Source: Flectonema sp. DT1601
Lineage: Eukaryota; Euglenozoa; Diplonemea; Diplonemida; Diplonemidae
Length of the DNA stretch: 64,000 nt
Assembly (NCBI GenBank): GCA_964019425.1
Contig: OZ025804.1
Span: forward strand, 620,001 to 684,000
Reading direction: 5' to 3'
Position numbers and translations under genes: made by a program. Positions 52,091 through 63,100 of this stretch are shown here, piece after piece. Under the pieces are notes generated by a model. It saw only the letters and a list, made by a program, of their open reading frames with translations, made no database searches and was not told where the DNA came from. The number at the start of each line of letters is the position of its first letter. The stretch's first letter is position 1.

Positions 52091-52229
52091 GTGCTCTCCA
52101 TTGCCTCTGAAAAAGTATTCCTCCCGACACTTTTTTAAGAATATTTTTAATGGATTCGAATTGGAAATCTATTGCTGGTGGAATCAACAACATGGAGAGT
52201 GGAGAGCACTTTTTTTTTTTTTTTTTTTT
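52091..52229 (+). ncRNA. Candidate small structured RNA, 119 nt plus T-run terminator
   Basis: GTGCTCTCCA (52091-52100) pairs perfectly with TGGAGAGCAC (52200-52209), closing a 119-nt segment, and the stem is followed at once by about 20 T residues, as in a pol III terminator. A small internal helix GATT/AATC is possible. Size and closing stem recall 5S rRNA, but the loop sequences do not match it, nor U6 or tRNA. No internal A/B box seen. The identity is unknown. Confidence 0.35.
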
Positions 52230-52738
52230 CTTTTTTTTCTTTTTTTTGGGAAATTTTTTCGTGATAACATCATTAAATGTCTAAAGTACCATTATTTTTA
52301 CATGAGGGTTTTTCAATAAAGCAAATTCTGTATTCCCCCTTTCATTTATGAATCCCTCCCTCCCAACTCTCTTTTTTTTTTTTTTTTTTTTTGCAGTATT
52401 GCCATGCTGCGTCGTGTTGCGTTGTATCCCGCTTCTCCTCTCGTTTTTTTTTCTTCGTTTTTTTTTTTTGCAACAAATGCTTTTTTTTTTTCTCCCCCCC
52501 AGGCAATATATGCCACTCCAAAAAAAAAAAAAAAAAAAAACGCACCAAAAGCGAAAGAGAAAAAAAACAAAAACAAAAAAAAGCATAGCAATAATTGCCT
52601 CTATGTTTTTGCCTTCACTTTAAACGCACATTTTTTTTTCCCCATTCCAATTCAAGCAACAGATTTGTTAATATGAGCCCAAACAAAATTATTTGACAAG
52701 CCAAAAAAAAAAAAGAATCGGAAGGAAAAAAAAAAAAG

Positions 52739-52772
<34 letters not shown>

Positions 52773-53177
52773 CCTTGTAAAATTATTTTACAGCTTTAGT
52801 CCTCTTTTTGTGAATCTTGTCATTGATCGGGTTTCAGATGAATTACTGCCCTCTGGTGCTCGTTGTGGTCGTTTTCTATCACAGATCGACTACTGTTTTT
52901 GGAGAACTGTTCTCCTCAGTAAGAAGTAACGTCGCCATTGAAAATTTCAAAAGCCACCAGGGATTAACGCAAACAATGCAAAACAAACAAAAAACCAAAA
53001 AAAGGGAAATGGAGTGAAAACCGTCGTCTCCTCCGTTAGTTTTTTTTTTATTTATTAAATTTACACTTTTTTTTTTCCTTCCTCACGTTGGTATTTCCCG
53101 TTCTACATTTTTATTATTATTATTATTTTTCTTTGTTTTCGTCCTCAACAAAAAAGCGTTTTGTGAGAGAGGAAAAA

Positions 53178-53330
53178 GAATGTTGGCAGCACTCGTAATC
53201 CCTCTTTTAGCTTTCGCAGATTACAGATCGTGCACAGAGAAAAAAAAAAAAAAAAAAAAAAAACTACTACTAGCTCTTTCATCATAGTTTTATGTTGGAA
53301 GACAAGGCCAATTCTTTTCCTTTTTTTTTT
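53178..53330 (+). repeat. Dispersed ~150-bp segment, intergenic copy
   Basis: Related to 34862-34999: ATGTTGGCAGCACTCGTAA, CTTTTAGCTTT, CTACTACTAG and AGGCCAATTCTTTT in the same order. An A run of ~25 interrupts this copy. Confidence 0.4.
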
Positions 53331-53859
53331 TTTTTTTTTTTTTAATTAGTTTTTTTTTCCTCTTTTTGCAATATTTGCTTTTTTCTTCTTCTTAGAGTTG
53401 CTACTTTCACGCAATTGATAGCATCAGTCAAGTGGCATGTGACTTCTGCCAGATTCCCTGACTCTCACAACACTCAGAGATCAGGTCAAAGCGGCAGGAT
53501 GAGACCTGTAAATTCACAGAGTCGATTCAGAAGTTACATATTGCCCTTTTTTTTATTTTATTTTATTTTTTTCTCCCCTTTTTCATTGTCTTCTGAGGGA
53601 AACTGGTTCACTGGCAGCAACTGAGTTCCCTTCCATCCTCTCTGTCTCTTTTCACTTCCCTCCTAGGCTCATTTTATGAAGTCGCTCCTTACACTATTGT
53701 CAGGTATTTAGTAACATGTTTGGTTGTAGTCTGTTCTCTTTTCTGTATAGATAGACCACAGTAAGTATGGAACTTCAATCGTGTTTCGCTAACAGGAGGT
53801 TACCTACGGTATCAATCGGAACGTATACTTATATTACCCAAACAGGTTATTACAAAAAT

Positions 53860-54843
53860 ATGGATCTTCAGCTTATCATTGTTCTCGTGATTGTGGTGGT
53901 AGTTGCCGTAGCTGTGTTCGGCCAATTGAAGGGTTCCAGGCCAAGTTACGAAGTCCTTAACGTTGATCAGCTTGCCGCCCAGCAGCAATTTAAGGATGAC
54001 AAGAAGAAGGAAAAGGCTGAGAAGAAAACCGAACAATTCCACTGGGATCAGGCTGAAAAGAAAGAGAAGAAGAGCGACAAGCTAGCTGACAAGAAGAAGA
54101 AGAAGAAGGAAAAGGCCTTTGACCCAGTCGCCGCAGGACAGTCTATGGTTGTTAAGCCAACTAACGAAGAGAAGAAGGGTATTGAAGTTACCATGATCGA
54201 CAGAAAGGCAAAAGCAAGATCCGAAAAGGCAGGATTTGTCACTGTTGAGACCAAGGCCAAGAGAACTCCTTCCAAGGAAGCTGATGAATTCGAAGCTGAT
54301 GCCACCGTCACCAAGGAAGTGGAAGTTGTTGACGCCAGAGTTGAAATGCTTCGTCAGATCATCGCCGGAAGAAAGCCTGACGCTCCAAAGGATGGATCTC
54401 CAACCGGCGGTGGCTACAAGGGAAGAAACCCACGCAAGGAAAAGGAAGAAGACGCCGAAAAGGAAGGTGAAGAAGGCGAGAACAAGGATAAGAAGAAGGA
54501 ATCCAAGAAGATCTCCGCCATTGAGAAGGCCATCCTAGACAACAGAAACGCCAAGGCAGAGAAGAAGGTTTGTGCGATCATCATATTCTTTTCTTTCACA
54601 ACACGTAAATAATTATTATCGAATGCACATCCAACATTATGATTTTAATTACTTTATAACACTTCTTAACTACAGAACCGTTTCGCCACTGACTCAAAGA
54701 AGGAGATGGACTCACTCAAGAACAAGAAGTTCGTTGCCTCCAATTCATCTGTCCCATGTCCTTGGGGTAAGGCCCCAGCAAAGAAGGCTGAGGAGTCTGT
54801 CGAGGAAGAAGCTGCTGAGGTTGAGGCCGAAACATCGGAGTAG
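53860..54843 (+). CDS. N-terminally anchored, Lys/Glu-rich membrane protein (ER type)
   Basis: Exons 53860-54567 and 54676-54843 give 291 residues. The ATG at 53860 is preferred over one at 53767 because the membrane helix (about 4-22, LQLIIVLVIVVVVAVAVFG) then sits at the extreme N-terminus. The rest is highly charged, with Lys-rich tracts (ADKKKKKKEKAF) and long predicted helices, ending acidic (EAAEVEAETSE). C-ending codons suggest strong expression. The plan of a short anchor plus a charged cytosolic helix resembles ribosome-receptor or p180-like and translocon-associated proteins, but no true homology is evident. Confidence 0.65.
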
Positions 54844-55691
54844 GTTCAGAGATACTCTGAGGTGTTCTCGATATATTTCCCTTGCGTCTTACGAGATCAG
54901 TGTTGTCAGAATTCATATTCTAATAGAGAATGTCTTTTGATCGAAAGGGATTGGCAGTTTCACCCTGCTATTTATATTCGTTTTTATTTTTCTTTTTCTA
55001 CTCCCGTTCCCTTCCCTTTTTTCTTCCTTTTTGTACTTTTTTTTTTTGTTTTTTTATTTTTCGCCAACTTTCGCTTTAAAATTTCCCTCACAACAAGTGA
55101 AGGTTGGCAGTGTTTGTGTTTTACCTAGTGGGCTCAGCAACTTGGCTATTATCACTGTGCAAGCAAGTACAGCCAATCTATATTTGGGGTACCGTGCAGC
55201 TCATGTTTCAGGACCTCTGCTGGTTAGTAGTATTCAGTTTTGGAGCCTTGTTCTTATAGTGTCTGTAGGTGTCCTTCTTTTAGTGATTCATCTTTTTTTT
55301 TTTTTTTTTTTTTTTGCTTTCCCACCATGTCTTGGAAAAAAAAAAAGTTTTTAAACAGAACAAAGAAAACTTTTTTTTTCTTCCTCATTTTTTGCTCCGA
55401 CGCAACTTGTGTGATTCTCTTTTTTTTTTTCTCTTCTGGTATATTGTCAAAGTAGTACAGCACGACAAAAAAAAAAAAAAGTATTTTTTTAAAATTAAAT
55501 TGAATCGTTCTAATAAAATCTATCTTCCTTATTCACAGAATGCTCGGAACCGTTATCGGTTATGGATGTAGCTCACTTGTTATTTGTAAAGGTGTTTCAA
55601 ATTAATTTTTCCTCTTAACAGGTCCTCGGAGAGCTGCTCCTGAGCACCGCTATTGGAAATTTAGAAAAAAAAAAAAAAAAAAACACACACA
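54844..55691. other. Intergenic
   Basis: Pyrimidine-rich. A mini-frame at 55540-55591 (MLGTVIGYGC...) next to TTTTTCCTCTTAACAG (ending ~55621) might be an upstream exon or leader, but a 30-nt intron would be required. No gene called. Confidence 0.4.
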
Positions 55692-57200
55692 ATGATATTT
55701 AGTAATTCTGTGTTAGTTGTGTTGGTGGTGTTGTTGATAGTGGATGGTGGAGTAGGACAGCTATCGCCAACATTAACGTTGACATTATCAGAATCACTTC
55801 GAACTAGAACAGATACATTTAGCTTTTCATTAGGTACACGAACTGAGACGTTCTCTTTGACTCTCGGAACAAGAACAGAAACCTTCTCAAACACTTTCAC
55901 TGATTCTCTCACACTGTCATTACCGACCCCTACTGCAACATTCAGTCCTGGTACTAGGACGGTTACTTTCAGTAATACTTTTACTTTCTCAACAACGAAA
56001 ACAGCTTCCTTACCAACACTAACACCAACCTTCACTGTTCCTATCGATTGTCAATTATATAAATTAAGATCACAGTGTCAGGCGCTAACTGGTTCTGGTT
56101 GTATGTGGAATGAAAATATCGGAGTGTGTGAAGCATGGTGTGCGAGTATAAATACTACTTTTGGATGTGGTAGTGTTGCTGGATGTGGTTGGGATGATAC
56201 GACTCAAATGTGTTCTGTCTCATGTGCTGATCAGACGGCTGCTGATATGTGTGGAGCTTTCCGAGACTGCAGCCCTCGTCTAACTGGAGGTGGCTGTGAA
56301 ACCAGCTGTGCTAACAGTCTGGTTCAGTGGCAATGTGAACGCCAACCACTCGACGCTGAAAATGCGAGAATTTGCAACTGGAGAACAGACACACTAACCT
56401 GTTCTAATTCATGCACTGATCGAACTCAGTCAGCTAACTGCCAAGCTTTATTCGACTGCAAGTGGGAGAACAATGCTTGCGCTCCTACAGTTCCACTTCC
56501 AGCAGATGATGATGACGGCTGCGCTCTTTTAGGATTGGCGTGTTGGATCTGGGCTTTGTTAGGGTTGCTATTATGTCTTCTGTGTTTGGTATTAATTTAT
56601 TGTTTATCAAAAAAGAAGAACGACTCTCAAGAACAAGAACCCAAAGAGATGGCTGAGTCCGCACCAATAGCACCGACTAAGAATCCTTATGAAGAACCAA
56701 ACAATGAGAATGAACATGTTTATCATGAGTTTGTGTCTCCTCAGCAGAATTATATGACTGCGAAAACTGCTGAGGATCAGGCAACGGATGACTTCCCTCC
56801 AGTGACTAATATTAAAGAAGAAGATCCAACTCAAAGTGAAGATGAGTTCGACGTCGATTTAACGACTGTCGATGAAAAGAGAAGTCAACAAGCTGGTTAC
56901 ACAGCTCCAAGTGGATTTTCCAATTCAACAGCAAGAAATCCTCCTCCTTCGATTGTTGGTCCTAACTTGGGGACGACAGCATCACCGGAAAACAACAACG
57001 GAGAGTTGATCCCTGAGTTATATGACGTGTTACCATCAACTGATGAATCAAGGTTTACATCACCGCATAGAACACAAAACCCACCTCCCTCATTTAATAG
57101 AGTTACTGAGCCACCTGCTTCGTATACTATTCCTTCTTCTGCTTTTAATCGTTCGCCTCCCACTGTCGATGATAAGGATCAGTTATATATGGTAATATGA
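55692..57200 (+). CDS. Type I surface protein: Ser/Thr-rich stalk, Cys-rich modules, TM, long cytosolic tail
   Basis: 502 residues, single exon. A signal peptide (1-22) is followed by a Ser/Thr-rich stalk (about 24-115) built on repeats such as GTRTETFS and TFSNTF, likely O-glycosylated. Four Cys-rich modules (about 118-268) share a C...C.W....C...C spacing: CQALTGSGCMW, GCGSVAGCGW, MCGAFRDC and CQALFDCKW, similar in layout to PSI-type modules. A strongly hydrophobic TM with many Leu/Cys (about 277-308) precedes SKKK. The ~190-residue tail is acidic and Pro-rich with YDVLP, YTIPSS and LYMVI. Stalks of this kind are known in adhesins of free-living protists. Function: adhesion or sensing, inferred. 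Confidence 0.8.
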   Translation: MIFSNSVLVVLVVLLIVDGGVGQLSPTLTLTLSESLRTRTDTFSFSLGTRTETFSLTLGTRTETFSNTFTDSLTLSLPTPTATFSPGTRTVTFSNTFTFSTTKTASLPTLTPTFTVPIDCQLYKLRSQCQALTGSGCMWNENIGVCEAWCASINTTFGCGSVAGCGWDDTTQMCSVSCADQTAADMCGAFRDCSPRLTGGGCETSCANSLVQWQCERQPLDAENARICNWRTDTLTCSNSCTDRTQSANCQALFDCKWENNACAPTVPLPADDDDGCALLGLACWIWALLGLLLCLLCLVLIYCLSKKKNDSQEQEPKEMAESAPIAPTKNPYEEPNNENEHVYHEFVSPQQNYMTAKTAEDQATDDFPPVTNIKEEDPTQSEDEFDVDLTTVDEKRSQQAGYTAPSGFSNSTARNPPPSIVGPNLGTTASPENNNGELIPELYDVLPSTDESRFTSPHRTQNPPPSFNRVTEPPASYTIPSSAFNRSPPTVDDKDQLYMVI

Positions 57201-58968
57201 GAGAGAGACTCATGTTTGATATTGCTGTGTACTTTGTTTCTTCTTCAATTGTCTCATGGATGTCTTATCTTTGATGAAGTCAGTGTGGGGTTTTTTTTTT
57301 TTATTTGTTTTTTTTATTTTTTTTTTTTTTTATAAAGTTTTTTTTTTATGAACGTTATTTTTTGTCCTTGTAGTTTTGTTTATTAGAATATTAAAAAAAA
57401 AAAAAAAAAAAAAAAAATCTGCCTTCAACGAAGGTGTGAGGATGTTTGATTTATCGCGTGTTTTGAGTGTGACAAACATACTGGAGGTGGTGGTCTCGGC
57501 TTTTAAAGAGGGAAAGCCAAATTAGATAAATAAATATAACTTTTTCGAAAAACCAAACTATCGAGAGTACGTCCTCTGCGACTAACAGTAACATCCGATC
57601 TGTTCCTTTTTTTTTTTCGCTTTGAGAGCAGTGGGCCACCAAAAAAAAAAAAAAAAAGCTTTAACTCTCTGCTGTTGAGAGGAATATATATTCCTAGCCC
57701 TAGAAAAGGAAAAAAAAAAAAAGTTAGAAAAAAATATAAAAATGGATAGGTATAATTGAAAAACGAAACGAGGAGAGAAAAAAAAAAAAAACACTTTTAA
57801 AAATAATCCACCACTTTATTGAATGGTGGTGTTACCTTTGTGTTATTTGTGTTGCTTTTTTTTTTGATTATCTTCGAAATATTTAATTACTAAAAAAAAA
57901 AAACATTTTCGTTTTTTTTTTTTTTTCTTCTTTCCCCCTTCAAATTAATGATCGCAACCCGTGTGTAAGGATGAAGTGATAAAAAAGAATGCTTCTTGTG
58001 TGAATTTTGGCTGGGGGAAAAAAAAAAAAAAAAAAGTTGTTTTGTAAATTTGTTCTTTGCATAGAAACCCTCAGCAAGGAAAAAAAACTTCCTTGTTGAA
58101 GAATTATTCTGGTGAAGATCTTTTATTGTCAATTGGGGGCTTGCACCACCTCAAAGATGTGCGCTATCGCTCGGTTGACCCCCAACGAATGATAATTCCA
58201 TTTCCAGTACATATTATGTTCACTTTCTACATACGAATCGAATGCAAATTATTTTTCAATCTAAAAATCCTGTTCGAAGCAAAAGGTGGTTTGATCAACG
58301 AGTGATGACGTTTTTGTAGAAATTAAGCTCATCTACCGATCAAGTATACCCTCATATTAATTTCATTTTTTTTTTTTTTTTTTCTCGTTCTTTCTTCCTC
58401 TTTTTATAATCCAACAACGACGACAACAACAAAATTATCAGAACTTACCACCCTGTAACTTGACCTTCCCATGTCTACAGTTTTCTGATTACTCAAACTG
58501 TTGGTTGAATGTAATTAGAAATCACAGTTCCTGTTGTTATAGTAGACTGCCCAAAAAAAAAACTTTCCCCCCCCCTTTCCATACTTCTCAAGTTTAAACT
58601 TAATTACTGTTTCTACATTGTCGAACCTATCAACTCCAGTATGGCTATGAATCGCAATCGTTAATTTCTTTTTTTTTTCCCTATTCTCTTTTTTTGTTGT
58701 TGTTCTTGCTGTATATTCAGAATTATTGCCTTTCCCTTTTTGATGGTGATATTGGCATCTGTGTGTGTTCGTCAACTTTTTTTTTTTTTTTTTGTTTTGT
58801 TTTTTTTTGTTTTTGATTTTTTCTAGGTAATAATAAAAATAAAAAAAAAAAATTTCAAATCGATACTTTTGCCCAAGAATCACCACAATGAGGGGGAAAA
58901 AAAAAAAAAAAAAAAATTCACACGTTTAAAGCCGTCGTCACTTCGCATCGATAATGCTGCTGCTGCTG
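57201..58968. other. Gene-free, homopolymer-rich stretch
   Basis: No gene supported. CAACAACGACGACAACAACAA lies near 58411. Frames are low complexity. The last 50 bases lead into the 18S-like fragment. Confidence 0.45.
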
Positions 58969-59085
58969 TTACGAAGCTCGTAGTTGGGTTGGCTTCCTCG
59001 CTGGTAGCTCTCGTACTGACTGGGAGTCATTGTTGTTGAAGATCACAACCCTCGTTGTATCAAAGACTTGTGCTCTATTAATGGT
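58940..59085 (+). pseudogene. 18S rRNA-like fragment, copy 2
   Basis: ATAATGCTGCTGCTGCTGTT followed by ACGAAGCTCGTAGTTGGG aligns with the region 5' of 18S V4 better than copy 1 does. From ACGAAGCTCG to GCTCTATTAATG the two copies differ at only a handful of positions. The 3' side continues into a CTCTATT/AATAGAG hairpin not present in copy 1. Confidence 0.45.
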
Positions 59086-59120
59086 GGTAATAGAGTGCTG
59101 CTATAACGTCTTATTATGTA

Positions 59121-59247
59121 CATACTTGTACCCCTTTAAAAAGGGAATTAAAAATTAAAAGCAGGAATAAAGGGCTTTTAATTATGAAGGGCTTTTAATT
59201 AATTCCCCTTTATTTTGCCCCCCTCTTTCAAAGGGGGTACGAGTATG
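59121..59247. repeat. 127-bp imperfect foldback
   Basis: CATACTTGTACCCCTTT at the left pairs with AAAGGGGGTACGAGTATG at the right; inner AAAGGGAATTAA and AATTAATTCCCCTTT also pair. GGGCTTTTAATTA is repeated inside. Small MITE-like or structured-RNA candidate. No coding content. Confidence 0.6.
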
Positions 59248-59253
59248 ATGTAA

Positions 59254-59295
<42 letters not shown>

Positions 59296-60102
59296 TTTCT
59301 CGTCTAATTGTTTGTTTATTCTTCGGCTCCTGCAGTAGTTTCAGTTTATTTTTATATATAATGTTGTTCATTTTTTTAGTTAGTTTTTTTTATTTTAAAT
59401 ATTATATTTTTTTTTTTATAATCTGAGTGCATATTTATTGGAAGCTTATAGAGGGGCTGAGTGGCCACAACAAAATCCACCTGTCGGGCCCCAAGAGATC
59501 AGCAGAAGGAATCAAAAAAAGAAAAAAAATATATACAGCTAGTGCGGACCTGACGTGTTTCTATCATTGTTTTGAGTCAATTTATCGTTTGGAACAAAAT
59601 ATTACGCGATTATGGTTTGGAAAAAAAAAAAAAAAAAAAAACCCTTTTCATTTCAACTATTTAGTTTTCCCTCTACTAACCTATGTTGACTGATCAATAT
59701 AACCTGATGCTGGATTTCGTTCGCCTTATTTCTTTTTTCCTTACTTCCTTACTTCCTTCCTTTTTTTTTCTCTTTTTTTTTTTGGTACTTTTCTTTTCAG
59801 TTTCTCAAAACATTTGTAAAATGTAACAATTCGTATCTTACTGGGTAGATATTTTGTTGTTGTTCATTTTATTTCTTTTTTCTTTTCTCACACAGGTTTT
59901 AAAAGATTGGGCAGATCTCACAATTATTTTTTTTTACTAATTTTCCCGACGAAACTTCAAAGAAACAGCTGATAACTGTCAACCCTCATTTGCAAGAAAA
60001 AACAAACCCGGGTGCGCTAATGGATTGCAATGTCTGGAGAGACAGCAATTTGACTAAAAATAATAAAACAAATCATATTAACCATCTCCTTCAACAGATT
60101 AG
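59248..60102. other. Intergenic ahead of the giant coiled-coil gene
   Basis: A(34) at about 59258-59291; T-rich DNA; a 59427-59693 frame is not convincing. Acceptor-like CTCACACAG near 59896 and CTCCTTCAACAG ending at 60096, six bases before the start codon. Confidence 0.45.
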
Positions 60103-63100
60103 GATGGTAGACGCTTCCAGTGTTGCATCTGTCTCTTCTATTGGTTCAAGAAATGGGTTTCGTGAAAATGATATCCCAGCGTGGATGAATGAGAAATCAC
60201 CTTCACCGTCGGTCAATTCTTTTTTAGATAAGGAAGACAGTGTTCAGAAATATAAAAGAAGGTTATCAGATGCTAAGGCGAAACACTCCGCTTTGAAGAA
60301 AGAATGTAATGAAAAAGTTCGTCGAATAAGTGACCTAGAAAATAAGATAACAACTGATGATGGTGTTACTCAGACACTAACTGAACGGATATCAACATCG
60401 GAAAAGCTACTCTCTGAGAAAGAAGATGAAGTAAGGCATCTTCAGGATATGCTTGTTGCTTCAGGAATTGAACGAGCACATATATCTAATATTAATCTAT
60501 CTCTGAATGAAGTTCTCGGTTGTTGTTCTAGTTCATCGAGACTACTATTTCATTTGGTATCAACGACGTCAAATAATGTAACACCTCCTCCACAGGATGC
60601 TTCCCCAGCACAATTACCAGGTCTGATTGAACTCATCACCTCTCATTGTAATTATATTTACAACTCTTCCAACTTACTGAGCAATTGTGACTCAGCCAAA
60701 GAGAGTGACAAAAAACTTCAAAATCTCGAAATTCAGGTAAAAGATCTCACCAGTGACAATAGCAAGTTGGAAGCTGCTCTTTCATCACAAGAGTATGATC
60801 AACGAGGAATTATTGAAAAGTTGAAATTAGAAATTCGGGAGTTAATAAATGAAAATGAAGAAATAGTAAACAAGAACAACAATCAAGAACACAGTTTTAG
60901 TAGTCAAATTAATGATCTGAACACTACCAACGAAGGTTACATTGGAGACGTTGAGAAGTTAAAGTTACGTATCGACGATCTGAATACAACAAACAGTCAG
61001 CTTCAGAATTCATTATCCGAAAGACAGGGAGAACAGCACTGCGAAGTCGCTTCCCTCAAAGACCAAATAACTGAATTAACTAAAGAGGTTCTCAGATACA
61101 AGTCTAACGAAGACAATTTATTTCAGAGAATACAACAAATGGAAACAGATCAAGAGAATGAACTCAATAAAGTAGCTTCGGAAGTTGCTCTCTTGCGTTC
61201 AAAAGATGAGACTGTGAGTTTAGGAAGGGAGTTAGAAATTCTTAATAACAAAATTGCTGATCGTCAGAAAGACTTTTCCGACTTAGAGATGACGAACTGT
61301 TCACTTATTAACGAGCTCTCTACAGCTAATGATATTGTCGTGGAGTTGGAGAGAGTTCGCAATACTTTTCATGAGAGAGTCTCAGAGTTGGAACAAACCA
61401 TCGAATCGCTATCTCTACAGCTGGAAGGTGAAAAGTCTTCACTCTCTGAAGAGTTGACCACCTCCAATGACAGAGTTGTTGAGTTGGAGAATGTTTGCAA
61501 TGAAACAACAGCTGCCCTCACTTCTTCCAACAGAAGAGTTGCTGAGTTGGAACAGACTATCGAATCCCTGTCTCTACAGCTGGAAAAGGAAAGGACTTCA
61601 CTCTCTACTTCAAATGGAAAGGTTACCGACTTAGAGATCACACTCACTTCTTCTAACAACAGAGTCTCAGAATTAGAACAAATCATCAAATCATCATCTG
61701 CGGAGTTGGAGAACATCCGTCGACATGAAATCAACGACAGAACTGTTGAATTAGAAAAGATGAGATCTTCGTACACAAAAGATATGAACACTTCTAATAA
61801 TAAAATAACTGAATTAGAGATGTCCATTAAATCTATTTCTGTTGCTCAAGAGAATGAAAGATCTTCTTCTCACATCAGACTCTCTGAGTTAGAAGAAACA
61901 ATTGAGGTGATGTCTCTTCAACGGGAGACATCAAACAATAAAGTAACTGAGATGGAGATTGAACTCACTTCTTCTGATGAGAGAGTCTCAGAGTTGGAAC
62001 AAACCATCGAATCGTTATCTCTACAGCTGGAAGGTGAAAAGTCTTCACTCTCTGAAGAACTGACCAACTCCAATGACAGAGTTGTTGAGTTGGAGAATGT
62101 TTGCAATGAAACAACAGCTGCCCTCACTTCTTCGAAGGAAACCATCACATCGTTATCAACACAACTGGAAGACATTCACTCCAATAGATATAAAGACAAT
62201 GTAATCCTCACTGACAGGAACATTGAATTGGAGGCAAATATTGAAAGTCTAATAGCCGACAGGCAGGACAGTTTACGAGAAAATAATTCTCTAGAAGATA
62301 AAATAAGAACAACGCTAATGGAAATGGACCAACTGACGTCGGATAATGTCCTCATTGAGAATGGTATCTCAAATCTGAGAGATGTTGTTGTGGTTCTCAG
62401 GCAAACTCTTTCATTACCGAATACTGAAATCTCATTAGCTAACCCTCACCAAGGCATAGCTAACCTAACTCTGATGGTGTCACAAGTTGAAGAAGCGGTT
62501 GAGAGTTTAATTTCTTCTTTCGAAGAAGAGAAACATCGTGCCTGCGACCTTACTCAAAACGCAGGTAATGTAGAGAAAGAGAACAACAAAAAGATTAATG
62601 AGCTGGAATCGAAAAGTTATAAATTAGAGAATGACTTTAACACCCAACGAGTAGAACTTAATTCACTCAAAGACAGTTATTCAGACCTGAATAGTGAACT
62701 CAATTTTGAAAAATCGTCAAACTCAGAACTTCGAGAAAAAATTGAAAAAAATAAAAATCAAAAACAAGTCGCTGATGATGACCATCTTCTTGCAAACAAT
62801 TCTTTAAAAAGTAAACTTGAGGCTTTGACTGAAGCCTTGGAAGAGTATCAAGAAAAGGTAACAATTTACAAAGCTGACATACACACTACAACTAAACAAC
62901 TTGACAGCCAAAAACAAGAAAACGCTCAATTGCGTATCCAACTTGAAAACAGCACTCGAAGTGAAGACAACGTTAGAGAACAGCTATCTTCATTGTCTCA
63001 AATTGCATCATCGACGTCTGCAGAAAATTCTTTACTAAGAGAGAAATCCGTCACTTTAGAACACAAAAACCATGAAATCAGTCAACTTCAACAACAAGTC

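Larger units (their letters stand above)
51968..53859. other. Gene-free stretch with candidate ncRNA and dispersed repeat
   Basis: Apart from 52091-52209 and 53178-53330, listed separately, this is homopolymer-rich DNA (A run near 52742-52771). Many overlapping poly-Phe/poly-Lys frames at 52281-52676 are artefacts. A pyrimidine-rich tract and CGCTAACAGG at ~53796 precede the next gene. Confidence 0.45.

Noticed and set aside
52091-52209. 5S rRNA
   Set aside because: Length and closing stem fit, but the conserved loop A, loop C and loop E sequences of 5S are absent.
52281-52676. Seven overlapping frames of 65-101 residues
   Set aside because: All are poly-Lys or poly-Phe translations of A or T runs with Arg/Cys-rich joins; none has a usable start context or complexity.
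55540-55621. Mini-exon MLGTVIGYGC spliced to the surface protein
   Set aside because: It would need a 30-nt intron, far below the 58-145 nt range of other small introns here, and the existing ATG already begins a good signal peptide.
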